A stretch of 7,610 nucleotides of DNA. It comes from Chloroflexota bacterium (GTDB lineage: Bacteria > Chloroflexota > Dehalococcoidia > Lucifugimonadales > UBA3495). The notes under the pieces are model-generated. The model did not search any database. It saw only the letters and a list, made by a program, of their open reading frames with translations, and was not told the origin of the DNA. Made by a program: the position numbers and the translations under genes. Of the stretch, positions 1 to 6,457 are shown piece by piece. Numbering within the stretch: the first letter of the stretch is position 1; each line of letters opens with the position of its first letter. The stretch spans positions 1 to 7,610 of the forward strand of contig JADFQT010000121.1 in NCBI GenBank assembly GCA_022561675.1. The letters are read 5' to 3'.

Positions 1-1248
1 GGTAACGAAGACCGCCGCTTGGAGGGTGGGCAGTGGAGTAGGCCGATGCCGCTTTGGTAGAAGATCCAGCGTCGGAGCCTTCTGTTTCCGGTCATTCTTT
101 CGTTCCTGAGGCTGAACCCGGTCCGCCAGCAGAAGCCCTACATTGGTGGCATATTGCTCTATGGGGAACCCCTCTGGGCATTCTATCGGGGGCGTGAAGG
201 CGCGAACCTCCCAATCCAAGCTCTTCCTCAGATTTTGAACCACCGGGTTGGACTCGGCCGAATTCTCGCCGGTTAGGATCACCGGTAACTGAGCGCTCCG
301 CACGCGCGGGTCGAAGCTCTGATGGTATCCTGCCACTTGGTCCACGGCCCGGGCGATGGACTCGCCTTGCTCTTCCGGGCCGCTACTGCTCTCGGCGAAG
401 TCCAGCTGGTGAACTACCTGGGGGTCTCCGTTGCTCACCAGAACTATGGCCGTCTGAGTCTGCTCCAGGTGCACTACTATGGCGTTGGGGATTCCCGCGG
501 CGAGTGCCAGCACGTTGGCTTTGGAATAGGCTGCAGCCGGAAACAGGCCACTGTCCCTTACCAGGCGCACTTGAGTGTCGACTCGATCTTTGGGTAAGGT
601 TACGGCGAACACCGATTGCTCGTCCTGTCCCTTCACCAGACGCCAGGAGATGTCTACCTCTTTCCTTTCGAAAGGAATCGCATCCAGAACCTCGGATACG
701 ATCATGGGCTCCAGATAACGCCCAGTTACCTTGGGCACTTGTAGGTGGCGCATCAAAGTGGTGTATAGACTGAAGTCCATCACCACCCGGCCCCGTCGGA
801 TCCCTGCCTGGTCCAGCAATCCCCGCAGACGTCCCCCGGTTCGAATACCCAGCTCCTCCAGCAATGCGTGGAGTGGCGGCTTTTCATTTTCGGGCTCGGG
901 ATGGTTGGCAGCTTCCAACTCCCCAGGAGCCCAGCTAAGGGGTGCGGTGCCCCAAGCGGTAATTTTATTGCCTTTGAACACCGCTACCCGAATCACATCC
1001 TTCTCCACGCTCAGGGTTACCGTCCGGTACATGGAGGAAAAACTGACCCGGGGCAACTTGGGCATCAGCTTCCTCTTGCCGGAACCATGTTCGGGGTTGT
1101 TTCCGGAGTTGTTGGTAAATGAAAGCCCGGAAACCTCTTCGGTCGAACTTGCCGAGTCCCGTTCTGAAGTCGAGGCTGCTGCGCCAGGCGAGGGCTGGTT
1201 TTCATTCCGGTTGGCGGCTTTTGTATTTTTTCTGAATGGAGTATTCAT
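1..1248 (-). CDS. PilM-like actin-fold protein fused to the start of a PilN-like domain (GspL-like), partial at window edge
   Basis: I translated this by hand: an ATG at 1248 opens 416 codons without a stop down to base 1, so the C-terminus lies outside the window. Residues 1-70 are a polar Ser/Asn/Glu-rich extension, probably disordered. Residues 75-377 match the PilM actin-like core: a first phosphate-loop region (TLSVEKDVIRVAVF, 77-90), the PilM signature IPFERKEVDI (191-200), a second phosphate-loop region (IVVHLEQTQTAIVL, 257-270), an adenosine-loop equivalent (LTGENS, 325-330) and a closing ATNVGLLLADR (367-377). After a charged linker, LDLLPKRHRP (394-403) matches the N-terminal motif of PilN, and a hydrophobic stretch begins at the edge. 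PilM joined to PilN is the layout of GspL in type II secretion. PilM recruits PilN/PilO and contacts the motor ATPase on the cytoplasmic side of the membrane. The nucleotide-binding glycines look replaced, so ATP binding is doubtful. The ATG overlaps the pilO-like stop by one base (TAATG), implying translational coupling. Confidence 0.85.
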   Translation of the reverse strand, partial: MNTPFRKNTKAANRNENQPSPGAAASTSERDSASSTEEVSGLSFTNNSGNNPEHGSGKRKLMPKLPRVSFSSMYRTVTLSVEKDVIRVAVFKGNKITAWGTAPLSWAPGELEAANHPEPENEKPPLHALLEELGIRTGGRLRGLLDQAGIRRGRVVMDFSLYTTLMRHLQVPKVTGRYLEPMIVSEVLDAIPFERKEVDISWRLVKGQDEQSVFAVTLPKDRVDTQVRLVRDSGLFPAAAYSKANVLALAAGIPNAIVVHLEQTQTAIVLVSNGDPQVVHQLDFAESSSGPEEQGESIARAVDQVAGYHQSFDPRVRSAQLPVILTGENSAESNPVVQNLRKSLDWEVRAFTPPIECPEGFPIEQYATNVGLLLADRVQPQERKNDRKQKAPTLDLLPKRHRPTPLPTLQAAVFVT

Positions 1249-1838
1249 TAATCAGCTCCCTCTTCTTCCGTGACGAGACGAGGCGAAAGGTAGAATGCCA
1301 GCTGCATCTGAGCGGTGGCCTTTTCCCCGGGGTTGCCAATGGTAATCGCGGCTACTTCCATCACGGGCATGCTGTTGGATAGCCGTTCGATGAATTGGTA
1401 CAGGTTCTGGGTCGGCGCTTCCGCGGTAACGGTGAGGCCTTGCACCTTATATTCCAGGCCCCCCACCGGCTCATAGATGGGATCGCCGGCGGACAGGGAG
1501 GACAGCTCAACGTTAGTTTTCCGGGCGGCGGCGGACACGGTTTTCATGATGTCCCCCACGCTGGATTGAAAATAGGAGGACTGCATATCTTCCAGTCGCT
1601 CTTCTTGCCTTACTCGGTTAGTTTCCGTGGAAGCGACTTCGGGAATTTCCCGAGACAGCTTGGTGTTGATCCGTTGGACTTCTTTGGCCATGGATTTTTC
1701 GCCGCTCCAGGCATTCCAATACCGGTAGCCTTGTAAGCCGTAAAATCCGGTGATAACCAGCGCAGACAGCACCGCTACCACACCCCAAACCTTTAAGCCC
1801 GAGAGAAGATATCGTAGGTCTTGTGTATTCTTAGGCAA
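1248..1838 (-). CDS. pilO: PilO/GspM-like inner-membrane assembly protein
   Basis: This 196-residue bitopic protein has a short cytoplasmic N-terminus, one transmembrane helix at about 18-36 (VVAVLSALVITGFYG core), a predicted coiled coil at about 45-92 rich in Glu, Arg and Gln, and a C-terminal alpha/beta domain at about 95-190. The last part carries the pattern typical of PilO: a strand (LTVTAEAP), a helix (NLYQFIERLSNSMP), then strands VAAITIG and MQLAFYLSP. PilO pairs with PilN on the outer face of the inner membrane to link the PilM ring to the rest of the pilus machine; GspM is the secretion-system equivalent. The start is TTG, supported by AAGAGGA six bases upstream (from GAGG) and by the need to keep the membrane helix, since the first internal ATG (codon 50) would remove it. 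It lies 27 bases after pilC and overlaps the PilM-like start by one base. Sequence identity in this family is low, so the call rests on architecture and context. Confidence 0.85.
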   Translation of the reverse strand: MPKNTQDLRYLLSGLKVWGVVAVLSALVITGFYGLQGYRYWNAWSGEKSMAKEVQRINTKLSREIPEVASTETNRVRQEERLEDMQSSYFQSSVGDIMKTVSAAARKTNVELSSLSAGDPIYEPVGGLEYKVQGLTVTAEAPTQNLYQFIERLSNSMPVMEVAAITIGNPGEKATAQMQLAFYLSPRLVTEEEGAD

Positions 1839-1843
1839 AATAG

Positions 1844-1850
1844 TCCTCTT
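1844..1850 (-). promoter_or_regulatory. Ribosome binding site fixing the TTG start of the pilO-like gene
   Basis: On the minus strand AAGAGGA (1850 to 1844) precedes TTG at 1838-1836, with six bases between GAGG and the start. No ATG or GTG fits this spacing, so the site supports the rarer TTG initiation codon. Confidence 0.7.
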
Positions 1851-1865
1851 GTTTTTCTATATTTG

Positions 1866-3077
1866 TTATGGAGCTGCGCTGTTCAAGCCAGAGTAAATGG
1901 GTAAGAACATGGACAGAGCAATGAAAAGGACTATGCCCCCGACCGCTAAAGTGGACAGAGGCTCCAGCAGGGCCAGCAGGCTGCCCAGGCGGTTCTCTAG
2001 CTCTTTCTGGTAGGCGTCGGCCAGGTCGCTCATGGTTTGGTCCAAGGAGTTACTCTCCTCGCCAATGACCACCAACTCCACCCACATCCGGGGCAGAATC
2101 GGGAAGTCTTTAAGAGCCTCGGATAATCCGTGTCCGCTTACCAGGCTTTCCTCGCCGGCGAGGAAAGCCTCCCGCAGAGTCAGGTTCTTGCAGCCGGTTA
2201 TAGCCAGGGGCAGCGCGGTAGCCAGGGGTATGCCCGAATGCAGGAGCATTCCTATGGTGCGAGAAAACTGGGATAGCTCATTCGCCAGGATCAGTTGTCC
2301 CAAAATAGGGGTCTTTACCTGTAGCAAGTTCAAGCCATATTTTATGGACTTGACCCGTTTCGCCAGGAGCAGGAGGACAAACACGCCGACAATGACGAAA
2401 GCCGCTGTTTTCAGGTTTTCAGTGGCGATATTCATCGTTCCCATGGCGATGCGGGTAATCAAAGGAATGTCGTTGCCCATCCTCTCGAAGGTTGAGAGCA
2501 AGGGCGGCATCAATACGGTCAACATCAGGATTAGCATTATCGCAGCGGCGCCGATGGTGAACATGGGCATCATCATCGTCTGCTTGACCTTTTGCTTGGC
2601 GTCCTGTTCCCTCTCCAGGGTGGCGGCCAGCTGGTCCAAGGCCGGAGCCAGTCGTCCGGTGTGCTCACCGGCTCCCACAACGCTGACATACCGGGGGCCG
2701 AACACGTTTGGGTGCTGGGCCATGCCGGAAGAGAGACTGCCTCCCTGGTCAAGAGTCTTGATGATGGACGAAAGAATGCCCCGCATTATTCGATTGTGGC
2801 TTTCTGCCTGGAGAAGTTCCATAGCCCGTTGGAGACTCCCGCCGCCTCTAACCATTGTGGCCAGCTGCTGGGTAAAACGGACCAGGTCTTTGCCACCGAC
2901 GCGGAAAAGGCTGGGGAAAAGCTGCTCCATTCCGGGAAGCTGCCGGCATCGGCTTACCTCCAGCAGCTTGTACCCGAAGTCGGCGATCTCCCCGCAGGCT
3001 TCCGCCTGGTTATCGGCCTTGACCCGGCCCTTAATTATGCCGTCTTGTAGAGTGTAGCCTACGTATTTGTATTGCAT
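1866..3077 (-). CDS. pilC: Type IV pilus/type II secretion platform protein, PilC/GspF family
   Basis: This 403-residue polytopic inner-membrane protein is the normal family length. It opens with the usual short strand-rich lead (MQYKYVGYTLQDGIIKGRV), in which the pilus family often has Y/G-rich sequence followed by a G/A-rich region. Two T2SSF domains follow: the first at about 67-190, starting FTQQLATMVRGGGSLQRAM, and the second at about 270-391, starting FSRTIGMLLHSGIPLATAL. The matching internal halves are characteristic. Membrane helices are expected at about 170-193, 223-240 and 373-395. PilC is the rotor-like platform turned by PilB so that pilins are lifted into the growing fibre. The ATG at 3077 has AGGTG five bases upstream and lies 11 bases after the pilB stop, so the two are surely cotranscribed. 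Nothing indicates damage. GspF of a secretion system cannot be separated from PilC on sequence alone. Confidence 0.95.
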   Translation of the reverse strand: MQYKYVGYTLQDGIIKGRVKADNQAEACGEIADFGYKLLEVSRCRQLPGMEQLFPSLFRVGGKDLVRFTQQLATMVRGGGSLQRAMELLQAESHNRIMRGILSSIIKTLDQGGSLSSGMAQHPNVFGPRYVSVVGAGEHTGRLAPALDQLAATLEREQDAKQKVKQTMMMPMFTIGAAAIMLILMLTVLMPPLLSTFERMGNDIPLITRIAMGTMNIATENLKTAAFVIVGVFVLLLLAKRVKSIKYGLNLLQVKTPILGQLILANELSQFSRTIGMLLHSGIPLATALPLAITGCKNLTLREAFLAGEESLVSGHGLSEALKDFPILPRMWVELVVIGEESNSLDQTMSDLADAYQKELENRLGSLLALLEPLSTLAVGGIVLFIALSMFLPIYSGLNSAAP

Positions 3078-3088
3078 TGGCGCACCTG

Positions 3089-4885
3089 CTATTCCAGACT
3101 GAACAGGACTCGCATAACTTCGTAGGGAGTGGTTTTGCCCTCTTTGACTTTGAGCATTCCATCATGTTTCAGGGACTTGGTCCCTTCCAAAACAGCCTGC
3201 TCCCAGAGGCGATGGCGGGGGGCCTCTTCTAAAAAGAGCTGACGTATCGTATCCGACATAGTCATGATTTCGAATACACCCATGCGACCGTGATAACCGG
3301 TTTGGGCGCAGATGTTGCAGCCGGTGCCATACATGAACCGTTCCTGGGCTTCGCCGATTTCGGCGGTGTAGGCTTGCTGCTCGGCCAGCGGGCGACGGCT
3401 CATCTCCTTGCAGTTGCTGCAAGCGAGGCGAACCATTCGCTGAGCGACCAGGCCACCCAGGGAAGAGGCGATCAGATAGGGCGGCACCCCCAGGTCTCTG
3501 AGCCGGAGCAACCCCGAAACCGAATCGTTGGCGTGCAAGGAAGTAAGCACCAGGTGACCGGTGAGGGCCGCCTGGGTGGCGATACCGGCGGTTTCCTGGT
3601 CTCGAATCTCACCGACCAGAATCACGTCCGGGTCCAGCCGCAAGATGCTGCGAAGGGCGGTGGCAAAGGAAATCCCCGCTTCGTGGTTTACTTGCATCTG
3701 GCTGGCGTCGTTGATGCGGTACTCCACCGGGTCCTCAATGGAGATCACCTTCTTTTCCGAGCGGTCCATCTGCAGCACGGAGGCGTACAAGGTGGTGCTC
3801 TTGCCGGAACCGGTAGGACCGCAAATCACAACCATTCCGTAGGGCAGCTGCAGAAGGCGGCGGTAGCTGTCCAACGCATCTCCGCCGAACCCCAGTTGGT
3901 CCAGACTGAGCAGCGTGAATTTCTTGTTGTCCAAAAGCCGCAGCACGCACATCTCGCCGGTGGCGGTGTTGCTGACCGCCACCCGAACGTCCACCGTGCG
4001 GTTTTGCGCTTCAAAGTTCAGCTGGCCGTCCTGGGGGCGGCGGCGTTCCGCGATGTTCATGCCAGACATGATCTTGAGTCGGGAGATCAGCGCCGGGTGC
4101 ATCTCCATGGGTAGTTCCATAATCTCGTGCAAGATCCCGTCGATGCGAAATCTAATGCGGAGCAGGGTTTCCGTGGGCTCCACGTGGATGTCGGAAGCTC
4201 GGTCTTGGAGCGCCTGGCTCAAAAGAAGGCTGATCACCTGGGTTGGCAATGCGTCGCGAAGGCGCTTGGCGGTGACCCGTTCGTCGCCGGGCCCTTCCTC
4301 CTCCGGCAGGGTGTCTACGTTAAGGGATTGGGTCAGCCGGTAGGAAAGGTCGATCTGCTCCAGTATGTCGTCTGCGGTGGCGATAACCGGGTCGATGATG
4401 TAACCGGTGCGTGCCGCCAGGTCCTGTATCAGCTGAAGGTCCGTGGGGTCGGTCATGGCTACCGAGAGGTGGCCTTCATGCTGTTTCGTCGCCAGCACCA
4501 GGTGCTTCCGCGCCAGTTCTTCGGGAACCAGGGCGATGGCCTTGGGATCAATGGTCTCACTGCGCAAATCCACCATGGTTAGCCCCAGATACAGGGCGAT
4601 GAGAGTTGCCATGTCTCGTGAGAGCACTAGACCGTCTCTGACCAAAATGCGGCCCAAAGACTGACGCTCGCGGCGGGCTATCTCCTGTACCTTGGCAACC
4701 TGGTCTGGAGAAAGGATACCCGCCTCCACCAGCATGGCAGCGAGAGACGCCGGCGAACTGCTGCGATGAGGCTCCGAATGCGTGGGTTCTTCTCCGCTGG
4801 ATTCCTCTCTGGTGGGCCCGGGGGCCTCCGGTGGCAGGGTTGCGACGCCGGATTGGGATGAGTGTTCGAGATTTTCCGTGCTCAT
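3089..4885 (-). CDS. pilB: Type IV pilus extension ATPase, PilB/GspE family
   Basis: This 598-residue cytoplasmic hexameric motor ATPase has all the catalytic motifs of the family. Residues 1-45 are a Ser/Glu/Pro-rich tail. Residues about 47-180 form a MshEN/T2SSE N-domain (AGILSPDQV, LGRILVRDGLVLS, LGLTMVDL, VAMTDPTD). The C-terminal ATPase has the Arg-rich segment NIAERRRPQDGQ (277-288), Walker A GPTGSGKSTT (356-365), the Asp box SIEDPVEYR (382-390), the Walker B region LDPDVILVGEIRD (417-429) and the His box LTGHLVLTSLHAND (441-454). A zinc-type tetracysteine follows at C489/C492 and C523/C526, typical of PilB and GspE and usually absent from the retraction ATPase PilT. ATP hydrolysis drives pilin assembly through PilC, encoded next. 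ATG at 4885 has AGGAG four bases upstream. It sits 111 bases after the regulator gene. The gene is intact; assignment as pilus extension motor rather than secretion ATPase rests on context. Confidence 0.95.
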   Translation of the reverse strand: MSTENLEHSSQSGVATLPPEAPGPTREESSGEEPTHSEPHRSSSPASLAAMLVEAGILSPDQVAKVQEIARRERQSLGRILVRDGLVLSRDMATLIALYLGLTMVDLRSETIDPKAIALVPEELARKHLVLATKQHEGHLSVAMTDPTDLQLIQDLAARTGYIIDPVIATADDILEQIDLSYRLTQSLNVDTLPEEEGPGDERVTAKRLRDALPTQVISLLLSQALQDRASDIHVEPTETLLRIRFRIDGILHEIMELPMEMHPALISRLKIMSGMNIAERRRPQDGQLNFEAQNRTVDVRVAVSNTATGEMCVLRLLDNKKFTLLSLDQLGFGGDALDSYRRLLQLPYGMVVICGPTGSGKSTTLYASVLQMDRSEKKVISIEDPVEYRINDASQMQVNHEAGISFATALRSILRLDPDVILVGEIRDQETAGIATQAALTGHLVLTSLHANDSVSGLLRLRDLGVPPYLIASSLGGLVAQRMVRLACSNCKEMSRRPLAEQQAYTAEIGEAQERFMYGTGCNICAQTGYHGRMGVFEIMTMSDTIRQLFLEEAPRHRLWEQAVLEGTKSLKHDGMLKVKEGKTTPYEVMRVLFSLE

Positions 4886-4996
4886 AGGACTCCTAATATT
4901 GCTTTACTAATTCTGCTGTACCTTTTCGCTGTACCAATTCTCGGTGGCTCCGGTATCGGCGCTATTTTGTTCCCAAACCTCTTGGTCCGCCGGGCG
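4886..4996 (-). promoter_or_regulatory. Spacer between regulator gene and pilB with a short direct repeat
   Basis: This 111-base gap is the longest inside the minus-strand cluster, so it could carry a separate promoter for pilB. It contains a direct repeat, GCTGTACC at 4915-4922 and again at 4929-4936 on the plus strand (GGTACAGC read in the gene direction), 14 bases apart start to start, about 30-45 bases before the pilB start. I see no terminator hairpin with a T-run here, and no convincing -35/-10 pair; the best hexamers are weak. Readthrough from the regulator gene therefore remains likely. Confidence 0.35.
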
Positions 4997-6319
4997 TCAT
5001 TGGCCGACGGCGACAGTCACTCGTCGCTCTTCTTCATCCCCACCTGGATCAGGGAGGGCGGCGACCTGGCTAACCCCCGGAATATCCCCGAGGATTGTTA
5101 TCAAATGCAGCGGCTCCCTTAGCCCCAGCCAAATGTCCATCGATTCGCTCCGCTGGCTGGCTACCAGCCGGAGCAGCCGGAGTTGGGTGTTCTGACGCAG
5201 CTCTCCTACAAAATTAAGCAGGTTCTTGACCGGACCGGAGGACGTGACCGTCAGCCGCACCGTACCTTCGTACAGCTCATCGTTCGGCTCGTTCGGCCGC
5301 TCGTCCGGCGGGACTGGGTCCCCGTCAGGAAGTGCCGGCGGCGAAAAGGCGGAATCAGCTTCGCTCTTACCGGCGGGTTCGGCAGGTTGCTCCTCCAGGG
5401 AGGAAACTGCTGAACTCTTCCCCTGGTTAAAAGCCCCCGCGCTGGCCGGACCTGGCTGATTTACATTCTGCCCCCGGTAATCCGGCCTCGTATTCTCTGG
5501 CTCGCCACCGTACCGGGGCGGTGAATCTTGGGAGTCTGGGTCTTCCAGTAGAGACTGCTGTTCTTGGGAATACTGGGAATTCCAGACAACGGCAACTTCC
5601 GTAGGGTCGTCCTCCGGTTCCTCTTCATCTGCTGGGGTGGGGGAATCGTCGGTATGCCACGGGAGAGCAGAATCGATCGGCTGGTCTCCGCCTGGCTGAT
5701 TGCCGTCCGGCTGAGCCCAGTCTTCAGCTGGCAAAGATGCCGACTCTCCTGGTTGGTCCCTAACATCAAGAACTGAAGAGTTGGGCGCTGGCGCATTGGC
5801 CATCTGGGGGTCGGGCGGCGAGGTCGGGACAGGTTGCGAGCCTTCCTCTTCCCGTTCTCCAGCACCATCGGACCTGGTAGACTGGGCGATGATTTCTCCG
5901 ACCAAGTCAACTAGCTTTTCGGTCAAAAAGGGTTTGGTAACGTAACTGTTGGCGCCCGACGCTGTTCCTAGCTTTTGGTCGGCCGCGGCCTTGCTTCCGG
6001 TGACCATAACAACCGGAACTTGAGAAGATTCTCGGATGCGCCGGCAGGTGGTGAAACCGTCCATACCGGGAAGTCCGATATCCAATAGGACCAGTGCCGG
6101 GGGTTCTTCCGCAATGAGCTCCAGAGCCGCTTCGCCACTGTCAACCCCCTCCACCAGATAGCCCGCTTCTTCCAGGATCACCCGCTCCAACCGCAAAGTA
6201 GGCATATCGTCCTCGACCAGGAGGATGGAATCCCCACATTTTTTAGTCAAGGGGGCCCCAACAGAGGGTCCAGCCGGTGAGTTCAGCCGCATTTGCTCTT
6301 CGTGGGTAGTGCTTACCAT
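4997..6319 (-). CDS. Atypical response regulator: receiver domain, long disordered linker, C-terminal alpha/beta domain
   Basis: This protein is 440 residues from ATG at 6319; a GTG at 6325 in the same frame is also possible. Residues about 29-145 are a complete receiver: acidic pair D37/D38 (LVEDD), phosphoacceptor D80 (LLDIGLPG), T107 (VMVTG) and K129 (VTKPF). Residues about 148-346 form a roughly 200-residue linker rich in Pro, Asp, Glu, Gln, Ser and Gly, almost certainly disordered. Residues 349-440 form a compact domain. I read it as strand TVRLTV, helix PVKNLLNFVGELRQN, strand LRLLRLV, strand MDIWLGL, helix EPLHLITILGDIP, strand VSQVAAL and a last strand RRVTVAV, which suggests a ferredoxin-like fold. 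I do not recognise the family. There is no DNA-binding, GGDEF, EAL or kinase domain, so output is probably by protein contact. As first gene before pilB, it may control the pilus motor; this is inference from position. The receiver is about half identical by eye to that of the divergent regulator. Confidence 0.88.
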   Translation of the reverse strand: MVSTTHEEQMRLNSPAGPSVGAPLTKKCGDSILLVEDDMPTLRLERVILEEAGYLVEGVDSGEAALELIAEEPPALVLLDIGLPGMDGFTTCRRIRESSQVPVVMVTGSKAAADQKLGTASGANSYVTKPFLTEKLVDLVGEIIAQSTRSDGAGEREEEGSQPVPTSPPDPQMANAPAPNSSVLDVRDQPGESASLPAEDWAQPDGNQPGGDQPIDSALPWHTDDSPTPADEEEPEDDPTEVAVVWNSQYSQEQQSLLEDPDSQDSPPRYGGEPENTRPDYRGQNVNQPGPASAGAFNQGKSSAVSSLEEQPAEPAGKSEADSAFSPPALPDGDPVPPDERPNEPNDELYEGTVRLTVTSSGPVKNLLNFVGELRQNTQLRLLRLVASQRSESMDIWLGLREPLHLITILGDIPGVSQVAALPDPGGDEEERRVTVAVGQ

Positions 6320-6321
6320 AT

Positions 6322-6330
6322 CCACCTCTC
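6322..6330 (-). promoter_or_regulatory. Ribosome binding site of the atypical response regulator gene
   Basis: In the minus-strand direction the sequence is GAGAGGTGG (6330-6322) followed by AT and then ATG at 6319. GAGG (6328-6325) is five bases from that ATG. The in-frame GTG at 6325 lies inside this site, which makes the ATG at 6319 the better start. Confidence 0.6.
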
Positions 6331-6409
6331 AACCCCCACTCATCCCATGACCCGACTCGCGGTCCGGAGGGAATCAGAAGGGGTGTGACCTAATTTTTAC
6401 TTGGGAAAG

Positions 6410-6449
6410 TCACAGCCGCATCCCAGGGCTGTCTCTGGGGCTCACAGCC
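6410..6449. repeat. Alternating hairpin elements ACAGCC / GGCTGT / ACAGCC
   Basis: ACAGCC (6412-6417) can pair with GGCTGT (6427-6432), which can instead pair with a second ACAGCC (6444-6449). The two hairpins exclude each other. The outer copies belong to the 8-base direct repeat TCACAGCC with starts 32 bp apart, close to three helical turns. An alternative CCCAG/CTGGG hairpin (6422-6426, 6435-6439) lies inside. Confidence 0.5.
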
Positions 6450-6457
6450 TTCTCACA
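6441..6457 (+). promoter_or_regulatory. Candidate OmpR/PhoB-type box (11-bp direct repeat CTCACA)
   Basis: CTCACA at 6441-6446 and 6452-6457 are spaced exactly 11 bp start to start, the spacing at which dimers of OmpR/PhoB-family regulators bind direct repeats. Similar half-sites TCACA (6410) and TCCCA (6421) stand further upstream, also 11 bp apart. The neighbouring plus-strand gene encodes such a regulator, so autoregulation or control of the pilus cluster is plausible. No consensus for this protein is known to me. Confidence 0.35.

Noticed and set aside
731..1273. Plus-strand open frames (also 322-597, 504-773, 868-1122) opposite the PilM-like gene
   Set aside because: The minus strand is open over all 416 codons with PilM and PilN signatures; the plus frames have no recognisable features and overlap one another.
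2032..3057. Plus-strand open frame of 341 codons antisense to pilC
   Set aside because: The protein is rich in Ser, Arg and Pro without any domain pattern, and lies fully opposite a gene with clear T2SSF domains.
3290..4114. Plus-strand open frame of 274 codons antisense to pilB
   Set aside because: It mirrors the ATPase coding region; composition (His, Gly, Val, Gln-rich) and lack of motifs mark it as a shadow.
4862..5122. Plus-strand frame with a hydrophobic stretch near its start, resembling a membrane or pilin segment
   Set aside because: It starts inside pilB, ends inside the regulator gene, has no G/E prepilin cleavage motif and is explained by T-rich intergenic sequence.
5461..5910. 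Second minus-strand frame inside the regulator linker
   Set aside because: Alternative frame through a low-complexity Pro/Asp/Glu-rich region; long spurious frames are expected there.
6384..6414. CRP-type site (TGTGA and TCACA)
   Set aside because: The half-sites are 21 bases apart instead of the six needed for a CRP dimer.
6376..6452. Known riboswitch (c-di-GMP class I or cobalamin) before the regulator genes
   Set aside because: The required conserved core sequences of those classes are not present on either strand.
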